64,000 nucleotides of DNA from Gonocerus acuteangulatus (lineage: Eukaryota; Arthropoda; Insecta; Hemiptera; Coreidae): positions 55,664,544 through 55,728,543 of the forward strand of contig OX328132.1 in assembly GCA_946811695.1 (NCBI GenBank). Direction: 5' to 3'. Positions within the stretch are counted from its first letter, which is position 1. The number at the start of each line of letters is the position of its first letter. Below the pieces are notes generated by a model, which was given only the letters and a program-made list of their open reading frames with translations, did no database searches and was not told where the DNA came from. The position numbers were made by a program, and so were the translations under genes. This document shows positions 10,256 through 21,273 of this stretch, piece after piece.

Positions 10256-10389
10256 GTTGAGAGGGACGTTTTTAAAAGTCAAAAACAAAATTATAGTTTT
10301 TCTTAGTTTTCTGACAATATGTTGAAGATATCGCGTCGCAAGTGGTTACTCACGCCACATACACACACATATTTGTCAGCCGTCACTAA

Positions 10390-10502
10390 CAAGGGGAGTG
10401 CACGTCGTGTCCCTCACCGATTCAAACGATTTTTTTTTTTTTTATTTCTAGTTAAGTACTACACATAAAAAACGCAAGGGGGCATATCGTGCACTCCCCT
10501 TG
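10390..10502. mobile_element. 113-bp MITE with TAA target duplication
   Basis: A perfect 15-bp inverted repeat CAAGGGGAGTGCACG forms both ends. TAA flanks each side (10387-10389 and 10503-10505), typical of PIF/Harbinger. The interior has a T-run and nothing coding. Confidence 0.8.
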
Positions 10503-10839
10503 TAAGCCTGTTGAGAATGACTAGAAATGGAAATTCCATTTAAATTCAAATATAAATTTTAGGAGAAAGATTAGTCACCTACTTGTAGGGCTTGTATACT
10601 TTCGGTGACTATTCCTCAAGAAGAAGACAGACCTATGATTTAAGACCACCCGGCCCTAGGGAAATAGTCAGACCCATTCTAGGCTTCCATTAATCAGTCT
10701 ATTGTATAGTAATCTTTAAACCTTATTCCTATTATCTAAAGCTTGGCCCGTGGATCAGTCTCATCCGACGAGTTAATACTAATTGTTGCAATTGCTTGTG
10801 GCTTGAGTCACTTCCCAATCCCTAACCAAGTGAGCAGTG

Positions 10840-11095
10840 AGTGACCTCTGTGTGCCATTCCCGAATTATACTCTCTCATCTCATGACGAGACAGAAAAGA
10901 TGACATGTACACAGTCTAACACACTACTCGCTATAAAACACATAATGCCTGAATGTTTACAGCGACAAAACTACGACTTACCTTACAATATGACTGAATT
11001 ACTCGGCGATGGAAGCAAATAAATAGATAAATTACTGTACTACCTCAACAAGTCCAACTTATTGAACAGATTATAACATAAACTTAAAAAAAAAT
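10840..11095 (+). pseudogene. LINE ORF2 C-terminal remnant
   Basis: The frame reads SNTLLAIKHIMPECLQRQ, NMTELLGDGSK, one stop, then IDKLLYYLNKSNLLNRL. This fits the zinc-like HxxxxC segment and final helix of I/R1-type LINE ORF2 proteins. The same piece occurs at 5825. It is truncated upstream. Confidence 0.5.
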
Positions 11096-11195
11096 AAATA
11101 AAATAAACATAAACTATATCTTCTCTACTCTACTTAATTTTTATTAGTCAAACATTATCAAGCACCTTAACAATCAATATTAAAAAATTACGTAG

Positions 11196-11198
<3 letters not shown>

Positions 11199-11240
<42 letters not shown>
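11199..11240. repeat. (TA)n microsatellite
   Basis: It is a pure TA run directly before the left end of the 11.24-kb transposon terminus. Frames through it (YIYIYI) are artefacts. Confidence 0.95.
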
Positions 11241-11243
<3 letters not shown>

Positions 11244-11554
11244 GGTTGTCCCCAAAATAAACGGCAAAACTTCGGGAATCGATGCAGGATGAATAAAGAA
11301 AGAAAAAGTCCGACTCGCAGGAACTGCAGCATCTTAGCGCGGTTCCGTTCATGTCCCTAGTACCATTTGATAAGCTTAGAAAAGAAATAAACTTATTTTT
11401 TTTTATATATCTCGTGAAAATTGTCAAAATCCTCTCGAACATCTCGAATAAAAGTGATATTAAGGCGTCAGGGACACCGACAGTAGCTAACTTATACACA
11501 GAAGCGGAAATTACACAATCCGGCTCTAATTCTAAAGCAAAGCTCTATAAATCA

Positions 11555-12640
11555 ATACAAAATATGCCTAATAAAGCCTTTCTAGTGGATACAGAAGCAT
11601 GGGCATATATGAGGGGGGAGGGGGAATGCAGCCCCTCCCGAAATTTTGAATTGATGATAAAAACTTCTCGTAAAACCCTTAAAAATAAACTAAATAAGAT
11701 CACTTAGTTCATAAAACATATTTTATTTTACGTGTAATAGCGTTTTAGTTGCCTAAAACTATTCCAAGCTCTAAATATTTAGTATTCCATACCCTGGAAA
11801 TGGTCTCAGCCCCCCCCCTAAATTGTTTTTATATACGCCCATCTACAGAAGGATCAAGAAGAAGTACACAAGATTGAGTAGAATACCCTGCCTAATGTAG
11901 CCTATATAGAATAATATGCCGAATAAAACCTATCTAGTAAATACACAAGGACAAATAAAAGTCTTGACGAATAACAAGTCAAGAAAAAAAACTTTATTTA
12001 ACAAAATAAAACAAAGTTTAGTTGCCCAACTACAATAGAATAATATACCTAATTAAGCCTATGGAGTAGACACAAATAGACCAAAAACAAGTCTTGTGGA
12101 ATATTGTTTTTTCTCTAATTAAATACTTTTTATCAATATTTAGTATATAACCTTGGTTGAAAACTATTGATTGCTAATTGATGAATCGGTTTACAACTAA
12201 GTAGTCTTTATGAATATTTTGTATATAACCTATGTTTGGATCTGAGTTTTTGGGGTGCTCTCCGCCTAGGCTTTGTATTTGTGTCGGCAGATACCTGGGG
12301 TATATTTACAGCTCTTGAGGATTAACTCTTAGCAGGTAAATTTCCTGCGGCCCCCTTGTTTCTAAACATGGGCATTGACCGCCATATTCGCTCATAGTAT
12401 CTAACCGTTGTGAAGTTTATTTTTTGGATTTAGGACTTAATATAGATATGTAGACTAAATCATAGCAACAAGTAATCCTCCGTCGTCGGTTCTTAACTAT
12501 GTAGACTCGCTAATGTTATCCAATCTTAGACACATCGTATTTAAAATCCACAGCAAAAACACGACATTTCATCAGAATCCCCTGCTGAATAAAACTTATA
12601 TAGAATAATATGCAAAATAAAGCCTATCTAGTGGATAAAA
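11555..12640 (+). repeat. Degenerate repeated motif (AATATGCCTAATAAAGCC)
   Basis: Variants of AATATGCCTAATAAAGCC followed by TATCTAGTGGATACA occur near 11563, 11915, 12040 and 12600. Spacing is irregular, so this is not a clean satellite. No gene is recognised in the stretch. Confidence 0.4.
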
Positions 12641-12984
12641 ATAGAGGAAAAAAGCCGTTCGTGGTGGTAGAAAATCTTAAAAGTATTTCGCTAAGAAATC
12701 TCCGAAATATTGTCACTAATTTTACGTATCCTGTTTTATAGCCAAATAGATTTATATTCTATAATCAATAAGAAAAACCTACTAACAATAAAAAACTATG
12801 GGCAACAGATGAAAATAGGGAAGACCAAGAATAATTCTAAAGAACGAAATCAACACCAGTACTGTAATCTATATATTCATACGGCATCTTCGAATTCTAA
12901 CAAACAAAATATTCATTCTAATTATACGTATCCTGTTTTATTGACAAATACATTTGACTACTATAAGCAATTAAAAACACTAGG

Positions 12985-13085
12985 GAATATGCCAAAGAAC
13001 TCGGAGTAGGAGCCTCGACAGTTTCAAGACGTTTGAAGGAAATCGACAAATCCAAAACTGACATTTCATACGGTACAGCCTGATA
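12985..13085 (+). mobile_element. Mariner 3' fragment
   Basis: It matches the last transposase codons and the right terminal repeat of the 5.0-kb mariner, ending TACAGCCTGA then TA. The left end is missing. It is more diverged than the 2.4/5.5-kb pair. Confidence 0.75.
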
Positions 13086-13179
13086 TATTTTTAACAATGA
13101 ATTGTTTTTCTTATTTTAATTAATCCGTTTTATTGTCAAATACATTATCCAACTTTAAGCAATTAAAAAATAACAAGGA

Positions 13180-14058
13180 ATAAAAACAAACAAAAAGAAC
13201 CGTTCGAATAAACGAAATCAATTACTTCAAAGTTTAAGCACTTATTTCTCCGATTGACATAGCCTAACCAAAAATTGTTTCAGAATCTTTTTTGTAGAAC
13301 ATTTAGTAAGCTTTCACATGGTAACCCTCCATTTACCAATATTCCTAACCGTCTTCGAGATATTAGGGAATGTATACGAAGCTCCCAAAACATTTCATGT
13401 CTGTTAATAAAATATTTTATTCTAATCCTTCCTTAGCTCCAAACGTAACCAAAATTTTAAGATATTAGTGTTGATGAAATTCAAACATGCAGAAAATGTT
13501 TCAACTCAATCCCATAATTTTAAGTATCAAAATCAAAGACAAAAAGAACAGTTCGAATAAGCGAAATCAATTACGTTAAAGTTTTAAGCACTTATTTCTC
13601 CGATTGACATCGCCTAATCAAAACTTTCATTAGAATCTTTTTTGTAGAACATTTAGTAAACTTTCTAATGGTATTCTTCCGTTTCCCAAGATTTCCAACC
13701 TTTTTCGAGATATTAAGGAAAGTATATCTGATGATTCCATGATTCTAAGTACCCAAACCAAAAACGGCATTTAAAAATTATTTTTTCAGTTTTCTCGAAA
13801 ACGGTTTAACCTATCGCCTTGAAAATGGTTCCATTCGTTTTCCTAGCCCAAGAAGCCTATAAAAAGAGTACTTACAAGCTTATGAACTCAAAAACGTAAG
13901 CGTTACGCTTTTTTTTGCGCGAATTTCTCCCCAAACGCCATCTTCCAGTGGGCGGATTTTGCTGGTTAATGAACTTGACCTTTCAAATTGGACGACAGAT
14001 TTTTGTACCAAATTTAATCAAAATCGGACCATTAGGGAGGCCAGAAATCCACGAACAG

Positions 14059-14109
<51 letters not shown>

Positions 14110-14290
14110 TATACATATATATATACAAATTTGAACCACCGTTATTTTCGGTCTCTAGGGGTTCTGAAACGCGAAATTTTCTAGTCGGCACTTCCGGATT
14201 GTTTCATTGTATCAACCTTATAAGCGGGGTTCCTCCCTATGGGGGAGGGAGGAATCGCGCTAAAAAAGTCCTTTGTCATTTTTCTTGTTT
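13180..14290 (+). repeat. RX dispersed repeat, large copy
   Basis: About 1.1 kb of sequence matches 43100-43990 in inverse orientation. It includes 'cacttatttctccgattgac', 'tcgaaaacggtttaacctatc', the (TA)n tract at 14064-14126, 'ggtctctaggggttctg' and a strong hairpin at about 14222-14262. The segment 13190-13380 is partly duplicated at 13545-13730. It is non-coding and of unknown class. Confidence 0.7.
14064..14126. repeat. (TA)n microsatellite inside RX
   Basis: This TA tract sits at the same position in RX as the one at 43256-43304. Confidence 0.95.
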
Positions 14291-15432
14291 TTGCTTCGTT
14301 TCGGAGAAAAACGCAAAAAACTAAAACACTATATAAGAATCATTAAAAGTAAATGATTTATCTTCCAGCCTCTCTACCACCCACCTCCGCCCAAAACAAA
14401 ACAATAGAAAATCTTCTTGGTCAAAAAAATTATATGAAGTCATGTAAAGCTGCAAGTTAAACATAATTTAACATAGCTAATTTTCTTAGGAGGTAAGTGA
14501 TAACACACAAAAAAAAAATGTCAATTCTTAAGAAAATTAAAGTATCAATTCTTAAAACATAACTGATTTTAACATTTAACACTGGACGCATAATAATTAA
14601 AAAAATAATAATAATTTCTTCTTCTAATAATTCCTATCAATCAATTCAAAAACTGTTGAGAGGACCGCACGAAATTGGTTGGAGTGTAACCATCCATGGT
14701 GTTGAATAAACTTTAAATGTCGGACCAAACAAATGGCGTAAAAACCAATTACGTTTATCGCTCTAAATAAGCTGTAATCTAATCTAAATCCATGGCTTTG
14801 GATAGCCTGTATTTTGGCCGCCTCGATCTTCAGGCCTCACGCCCTTGGATTTCTCACCACGAGGAGACATTAAAGATTCCGTCTGTAGGGAGCTCATTGG
14901 CTCCAGGAAGCATCCATCGCATCAGATGGGCCTGGGAATAGATTACAGCAGAAAAAGGCACAAATGCCAACCAGTCTGTCAATGTACGACGTGATGCCTG
15001 TAATGCTGGAAGGGGCCAATCCTCTGAACAGTTTTTGTATTGATTGTCAGGAATTATTAGAAGAAGAAATTATTATTCTTTTAATTATGTATACGTCCAG
15101 TGTTAAATGTTAAACTGTTTTAAGAATTGAAACTTTAATTTTATTAAGAATTGAAAGTTTTTTCTTTTTTGTTATCACTTTCCTCAGAAGAGAAGTAGCT
15201 ATGTTAAATTATGTTTAACTTGCACCTTTACATGATGTCATTTAATTTTTTCGACCAGGACGATTTTTTGTTGTTTTGTTTTAGGCGGAGTTGGGTGGTA
15301 GAGGGGGTGGAAGATAAATTGTATACTTTTAATGATTCTTATATCATCACGATTGTGTTTCAGTTTTTTGCGTTTTTTCTCGTAAGCGAAGCTAAAACGA
15401 GAAAAATGCCAAAGGGCTTTTTATCTCTCTTT
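14258..15432. repeat. Long inverted repeat, about 0.4-kb arms
   Basis: The left arm (about 14258-14670) and right arm (about 15018-15432) are reverse complements with scattered mismatches. Markers are 'ccacccacctccgccc' against 'ggcggagttgggtgg', and 'gcataataattaaaa' against 'ttttaattatgtata'. The spacer is about 350 bp and non-coding. The right arm runs directly into the transposon terminus at 15422-15484. Confidence 0.75.
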
Positions 15433-15489
15433 TTTCATCCTGCATCGATTCCCAAGGTTTTGTCGTTTATTTTGGGGACACCCTAGTGT

Positions 15490-16190
15490 GTCATTCATTA
15501 GGTGTGTTCATTCATTGGAGTAGCCATTTTTATAAGAAATACAACTCTCGATCTTCTTAACGAGTAAGACACTCATTAATACTTTAACAGACAAATGTTT
15601 TTTGCCAAGCTCATTTCACACAATTGTTTCGACTAATGCTGATAGCCTCCGGCTTCGCGTCCTAGTTGTCCTCTCGAGGAAGAACAATACTTAGATTCAC
15701 ATGAGAAAGCTATTACATGGCTCTAATAACTTTTTCCCTCCTTCTCTCTTTTTTTTTTTCTTTTTCCTCCACTCCCTTAAACGCTGGGACGGTCCGCTGC
15801 GCTTCTGTCAACGCCCGCATTCCCCCCCCCCCCCTTGACTGTCAGGTCCATGTCGCACTTCGGCACTTGATTTAATGAGCAAGATCTGCAACGAGGGACT
15901 CCCTTACAGAGAAATCCCCTAACAGCTACCTTCCCCCGTAATTTAACCGTTATGTCAATTACACCGCTTTACTCAAACTCTAATTAATGTTAACACGCAG
16001 TGGGTATTTTTATAAGATATTCCCATGACAAAACATTACTTGAAGGAGAGATAGGAACTTCAATCGGTCGTGTGCAAACTCCTTACACGTTTCTCCTCTC
16101 TCTCTATGACATGGGAATGGTTTTGCCCGAGGTATCAAATCTAAGTATTTCCACTTTCTATTCAAACTACTTACATTAACATTATTGAAT
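15490..16190. other. No gene recognised; possibly low-copy DNA
   Basis: The stretch has mixed composition, a C-run at 15823-15834 and pyrimidine-rich segments. I see no repeat family or coding frame. Confidence 0.35.
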
Positions 16191-16200
16191 TATATATATA

Positions 16201-16583
16201 CAGGGTGTCCCGAATTGAAGTGGCAAAACTTCAGTCTCTCGTTGTCTATTAAAAGTTAACAAAAAGACTGGTTGATTAAGCACTCTCCTATTTGTGAATC
16301 AGCTCGCATACTCTTGCACCGCGTCTAAAGCATTACCGTACACAAAAACTACAATATCAGCATCATGAGATAGAATTTTAGTAATGGGTTTCTTGAAATA
16401 GTTCGCAATGACAATTTTTTCCCATTGAAAATGTAGATAAGTAGGTACAAAAATGAAAACTTGTTTCGTTTCTTGTTTTGCGATTTTCTCGAAAACGATC
16501 AAATCTTTAAAGGACTTTTTGTCTTAGTTTTTCGGTCCCCTACACGCTCCTGAAGTTTTGCCATTTAAATTCAGGACACCCTG
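16201..16583. mobile_element. CAGGGTGTCC MITE
   Basis: CAGGGTGTCCCGAATTGAAG at the left and GGACACCCTG at the right form an inverted repeat of about 35 bp with mismatches (GGCAAAACTTCAG is shared). TA flanks both ends. This is a Tc1/mariner-type MITE. A related right end is at 54443-54572. Confidence 0.8.
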
Positions 16584-16690
16584 TATAGATAGACTAGGGA
16601 ATGTGTTGTACCTTTGACCACTTTGCAAAATTTAATTTTTCTTAGTTTGAATTTTAAGGCTAAATTATTTTTTTTTAAATAGTATTCTAT

Positions 16691-16903
16691 AATTATTATT
16701 AAATTTTAACGACCATTTATTATTAACTACGAATTTTAGGTCGGGTTATCTATAGGTTACCACCCTTTTCTACCCAGGATAGGGCTGATGCCTTTTCGTT
16801 TTTCTAAAGAAAAGCCACCACCCCTAGTGGGAATCGAACCCACGACCCTTTGGCACGGCGTCTTAAGTGCTCACACCTTAACGCTCACGGCCACCGGGCC
16901 TCC
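16691..16903 (-). mobile_element. tRNA-derived SINE, family 3
   Basis: On the minus strand the head GTGGCCGTGAGCGTTAAGG and B-box GGGTTCGATTCCC are followed by GGGTGGTAACCTATAG and an AT-rich tail. The near-perfect 10-bp duplication AGT(A/G)TTCTAT flanks it (16681-16690 and 16904-16913). The homologous site in the 40-kb pogo copy is empty, which confirms the insertion. Confidence 0.85.
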
Positions 16904-17232
16904 AGTGTTCTATTGTGTATCATATTTAATTTTTTCAAGGGTCTAGCTTTACATTTAATATTTTTTATTAATTTTTCAAAAAAATAATCGTACTATGGTC
17001 AAAAGCACAATATCTAATTGTACCTTTGGCCATGGGTTGTTGTACCTCTGACCATGTAAAAACAACACAGCAGTGCAAAAACAAATGTTTTAAGTAACAT
17101 TGTAAATAATTGCAAGTTTAATTTACGCAGGACAGATATGTAAGCATAATAAAAAAAAAAGCTATTATTGATAGTATGTTATCCAGCTGTATATGTGGAA
17201 AAATGTACTCCAAATGATAAACGTTTTAATTG

Positions 17233-17520
17233 TCAAGTAGATCCACTAGCAATAGTAGGGTATGGAAGTTTAGCTACAATGTCTTCTATATCAATATCAT
17301 ACAGATTTTCATCTTCTCTCGTAAACTTGTCACTTAAAGTTTGTTTTTTCAAATATTGGATCTTAAACATTGGACATTTAATACCACAGATCTCTGCAAC
17401 AAAATACTTTTTACTTTTATTTTTATTAAGAATAAAATTTTCTTTTTCCAAGCCATATTTTTCAAATTGTTTCTTGTCATCTACAAAATTCGCGACAATT
17501 ATCACACAGATCAACGTCAC
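17233..17520 (-). pseudogene. Pogo-like transposase C-terminal domain
   Basis: This 95-residue open frame contains FVDDKKQFEKYGLEKENF, KKYFVAEICGI, REDENLYDIDIEDIVAKLP and YPTIASGST. The pattern (flexible linker, 'fvlvk..kk..yfVa.I', then an acidic '.d.eDivakLp.P' end) is the C-terminal accessory domain I associate with pogo/jerky-like insect transposases. The same region at 40.58-40.87 kb is broken by stops and indels. Catalytic residues are absent, so it is a relic, although this copy is unusually free of stops. Confidence 0.5.
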
Positions 17521-17612
17521 TTTCCCCTAAAGGAATTTCGGTGTCAGTATCAGAATCTGAACTGTCATTAGAATAATTTTTTTTTTTATTTACCACATTT
17601 TTAGGAAAGGTT

Positions 17613-18035
17613 TATTTGCATGTGGTGGTTCTGACCCACGCAGAAGCAGTAGAAAACATTGATAAATTGATGGTGTATTTAGAGAGTCAAGTCGAAACAT
17701 TGCCAAATGAACTTCTAATGTTAAAGTGGATCGAGATCGCGCTGTTCATAAGCGATATACGAAACTGAGACAGCAGAAGCTCACTGCCTTTTTTACTACA
17801 GAGTGGTTTGAAGCTATATTGAAGACAGTGCAAATACATAGGCAGTACAGTATGCATTTTTTGGTGAAAGTGTGTCGATAATACTTTTTGGACTCCATTA
17901 AAAATATTTCGTTGATTTATATGTGTTTTTTTTTTTTTCGTTTTTACGACATTCTCTAGATAACCTGGATTTTCGTTAACCCGGATCGGCCCCGGTCCCA
18001 GTTTATCCGGGTTAACGAGGGTTTATTGTATATGT
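17613..18035 (+). pseudogene. Tigger/pogo transposase C-terminus and terminal repeat
   Basis: From 17619 the frame reads VVLTHAEAVENIDKLMVYLE, then QVETLPNELLMLKW. After a one-base shift it continues DRDRAVHKRYTKLRQQKLTA followed by FF. This matches the C-terminus of Tigger-type transposases ('isHeEAl..i..l..yfeqq...dl...kkWrd.A.kkR..slkQ.kItdFF'). The element ends with a segment whose reverse complement starts ACAATAAACCCTCGTTAACC, a Tigger-like terminus, at about 18031. It is truncated upstream and frameshifted. Confidence 0.7.
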
Positions 18036-18039
18036 ATAT

Positions 18040-18190
18040 GTACTAATTTGACCCACCGTTATTTTCTTGATTAATGGGTTCTGAAACATGTTTTTTTTTT
18101 AGTCGGCACTTCCGATTGCGTCATGAGGTACACCTCACGAGCAGGCTTCCTCTCTAGTGTAATAAGAAACGCACTGAAAACCAAACTTTT
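18040..18190 (+). repeat. RX-family hairpin end
   Basis: 'ccaccgttattttc', 'gggttctgaaac', 'agtcggcacttccg' and 'gcgtcatgaggt' follow in the RX order. Confidence 0.6.
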
Positions 18191-18475
18191 TTTTTTTAAA
18201 TTTAGGAATAAGTAAATTGTCTAATGCTTATTCTTTATTTTCCTATATAAGATCCTTACCTACTGAAGCGAGGTAAATGATCTTGCGACCTTGACAATGA
18301 TAAGAAAACAGCGCGGGAATCAGCAGGACTCCTGTCGTTGATAAGGAACATGTTATAGCTTTCCAAAATCTCCAGTGGTAGTTTGTTATAAATACCGTGA
18401 AATGGAGTCTCATTGGTACAGTGCGGTGAAATCGGTACATACCAATACTGCTAGGATATATTCATTTGGCTGATA

Positions 18476-19361
18476 TCTCATCCACACAATACACTCATTT
18501 ATCTCCAATAGATCCTTCTTTGTTGCAATAAAGTCATATACCTCTAATAAACAACCAATTCCTGCCGGCGTTCCTCAAGGTTCCTGTCTTCGCCCCACCC
18601 TCTTCAATATATACATCAACGACATACCTCAATCTAAAGACACAAATCTCTCTCTGTTTGCCGACGACACAGCCATATACACTAGCTCATTCAGGATAGA
18701 CACTATAACAAACAGACTACAAAATACCTACAAGAAAATCAACAAATTCTGCAAAAAATGGAAAATTAAAATTAATCTCGCTAAAACAGACGCCATTATC
18801 TTCACAAAAAGACGCCCAAATATCCCAAGCAAACTCTATCTTGTAAACCACAGTATTTCATGGACAGAGCACATTAAGTATTTAGGAGTGACTTTAGATA
18901 GAGGCCTAACATTCACAAAACACATAAACAATAAAACCGAAGCTGCTAAAAATCTACTTTATAAAATTTATCCTTATTTTAATAGAAATTCAAAACTAAA
19001 TCCGCAAAATAAAATGATTATCTACAAGAGTGTCATCCGCCCAGTCCTTTGTTATGCCTGCCCAGTATGGAGCTGCACATCAACTACAAACTACAAAAAA
19101 CTACAAATTATACAAAACTGCTGCCTCCGAATAATCAACAATTATCCAAGATACACAAAGATCACACACATGCACGAAGAACTAGAAATAGCTACAATAA
19201 CAGACTACATATACAAACTTACTGACAAGTTTTTTGGACAAGTAACACATTCCATTAATCCACACATAGCAAACATAGGTGACTACGACAAAAAATCACT
19301 AACTAGATACGTACACAGACGAACTAAACACATTTTACTTGACAGGCACAATGTAATGTAA
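18476..19361 (+). pseudogene. LINE reverse transcriptase, C-terminal half
   Basis: The frame is open from the insertion junction to the stop at 19361, about 295 codons without interruption. It shows the RT palm: IPAGVPQGSCL, the catalytic FADD (18657-18668), KWKIKINLAKTDAIIF and YLGVTLDRGLTF. The thumb and C-terminal part follow, ending LLDRHNVM. There is no ATG near the truncated start and the endonuclease and RT fingers are missing, so no active protein can be made. The lack of any stop suggests a young insertion. The QGS-type motif and simple repeat tail fit the Jockey group. Confidence 0.85.
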
Positions 19362-19538
19362 TTCAACTTAGTATTTAAAATGTTCTGGGTTTTTTTGAAA
19401 TTTTTCCCAAAAAATTACAAAACTATAAAAATCAAATAATTTGATATAAATTAGCAAGAACATGTTTATTGTACATGTTATAAACACTTATGTATGATAC
19501 TATGTAAATATTGTAAATAAAGCTTTATTATTATTATT
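18476..19538 (+). mobile_element. 5'-truncated Jockey-like LINE
   Basis: The 12-bp duplication ATTTGGCTGATA at 18464-18475 and 19539-19550 bounds it exactly. It ends AATAAAGCTTTATTATTATT, a TTA-repeat tail. Only the RT 3' half and 3' UTR remain. It is a different lineage from the 28-kb Jockey. Confidence 0.9.
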
Positions 19539-19593
19539 ATTTGGCTGATACCAAAGGGTTGTCCTTTGCCCAAAGAGTGTGAACAGACAAATA

Positions 19594-21273
19594 TGCAGGG
19601 TGTCCCACGTAGTGTTGTTAAAAGCGAGCCCAGAGTAGAGGCTTCAGGCTTGAACCTTGAACCTAACCTCCACAGCCCGAGCTCCTGGATGAAGGCTCCG
19701 GAGTGAGGCTCCATCCTAACCTTATCAAGCCCTGAAGGTTCGGCAAGGTTCTGCCTCGAGCCTTGAAGGTTCGGCCTTGGAGCTCTGGGAAGGTTGAGCT
19801 TCGGTAACCACGGTTATAGTCAAACCCTTTCTAGTGCTTTAATAGATTATCTATATACAATAATTACTTACTCTATAATCAATACATTTTATTCATTTCG
19901 ATTACTTTGTGACATTTCTCACTATTTATTTCACAATAATAAACAAATTTTTAGCGGCATCTGTATTTACAAAGGGAGGTAATTTAGCTGTTATCTCTGA
20001 TAATTCTTATTTTCCTTCGGTTGTAGTTTATTAAAATTCAACAGAGTTCAGTTTATTAAATTAATGATAAAGCTAAATAAAGTGACTCATTCAGTTGATT
20101 TCTTAAATTCTACAATATATTCTTGAGAATTCAAATCTTCATGAAAAATTGGATGGACTTGTATTACTTAGAAGAGATATAAACCATTTTGGTTTTAATT
20201 TTGTTGGAGCGTGTGGATTAGATACTACTGGATTTTTCAGAGACAATTTATGATGACTTTTTATTTTAATGTAATACTATTTTTTCACACTACGTACAAA
20301 CGGTAATATTTTGAAAATTGAGAATGGCAATTGTGAACAAGTACGACAGTGTTGCCATCATCGTCTCACAGAAGAGTTTATTTTTTAGGAAAAGTTACTT
20401 TTTTTACCCAATTAGTGATCCATATAATTAGTTTATCAATGAAATGGAAAATTTAATTGCCAGCGAATGTGGCGGAAAGAATTTAGGACGAATCTACTAA
20501 AGTATATTTCATGAAACAGCTGTTTGCCCACTATCCGCCATTTTGGAAATGAAAAGTAAAAGGCTTCAAAGCATGCGCCTTCTCCCAAGGCGAGCCTTCA
20601 ACCAAGCCGAGCCTTCAAGGCTCGCGCCTTCTATCGAGCCCTGTCCAAGCTCTGAGAGCTCGAGCTTTTAGGGGCCACGCCTTCTAGCCTTAAAGGCGCG
20701 CTCTTTTACAACACTAGTCCCACGTGGATGGGACATCGCCATCATGTGAAATTAAAGAATTTGTTCAGAATAGCTCCATCACGCTAAGGCACATTTATTG
20801 GTTTTGACTTACAAATCAGAGAAAAATAGATTGAAATAGATTTTTTCTTAAACTACGAGGTTCTATTTTGAAGCTTATTAAATAATGCAACTTTTGAGGC
20901 GGAGGCAAACCTCTAAGTCTAAAAATAGCTGATTAAGAAACTATTAAATAATTTAATAAAACACTAATGATAAACATTCTCATCTATATGGCTTTTATTA
21001 TAGCTCTTAATTTACATGGTAATATTTCTATAATGGGTGTTTCTTATTGGAAATTTAATGTAGATTCTAAAAATGTTACAGTTATTTACGACAAATTGAA
21101 ATCCTAAAAACACAGTTTTTCTTCATAAACGCCAGTAGTTTTTAAAATAGACAAAATATTTAGTAGTTCCACTAAATTTTCAGATAGAACGCTCATTTTT
21201 GCGCCATTGAACTACAAGTGGGATGCAGAATAAACCCCTAAAGTTATGACATCTCAACCTGGGACACCCTTCA
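19594..21273. mobile_element. Tc1/mariner-type MITE split by a hAT MITE
   Basis: TGCAGGGTGTCCCACG (left) and TGAAGGGTGTCCCAGG (inverted, right) are the ends, with TA on both sides. Removing the nested hAT and one TSD copy leaves about 565 bp. The right half matches the 55.7-kb element. Confidence 0.8.
19610..20716. mobile_element. hAT-type MITE, nested
   Basis: The ends TAGTGTTGTTAAAAG and (inverted) TAGTGTTGTAAAAG are flanked by the 8-bp duplication GTCCCACG (19602-19609 and 20717-20724). Subterminal regions carry many GCCTTGAAGG / AAGGCTCG motifs on both sides. The 1,107-bp interior encodes nothing recognisable. Confidence 0.9.

Larger units (their letters stand above)
11240..15484. mobile_element. 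Span bounded by matching 63-bp inverted ends
   Basis: TACAGGGTTGTCCCC at 11239 begins about 63 bp that reappear inverted at 15422-15484 (GGGGACACCCTA) at roughly 87% identity. The pair could be the ends of one 4.2-kb CAGGGTGTCCC-type element, now loaded with other repeats, or two related solo ends. No transposase was recognised inside. Confidence 0.45.
16594..17605 (-). mobile_element. Pogo-like element, truncated copy A
   Basis: It begins TAGGGAATGTGTTGTACC and matches the complete element at 40164-41769, including subterminal GTTGTACCTTTGACCA repeats. The other end is lost at about 17605, where a Tigger remnant begins. A SINE (16691-16903) interrupts it. Confidence 0.7.

Noticed and set aside
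14222..14290. Helitron 3' end
   Set aside because: The hairpin is present, but a CTRR end at the right distance and a TC start were not found.
17168..17530. 120-residue plus-strand ORF
   Set aside because: It is the antisense shadow of the pogo-like C-terminal relic at 17233-17520.
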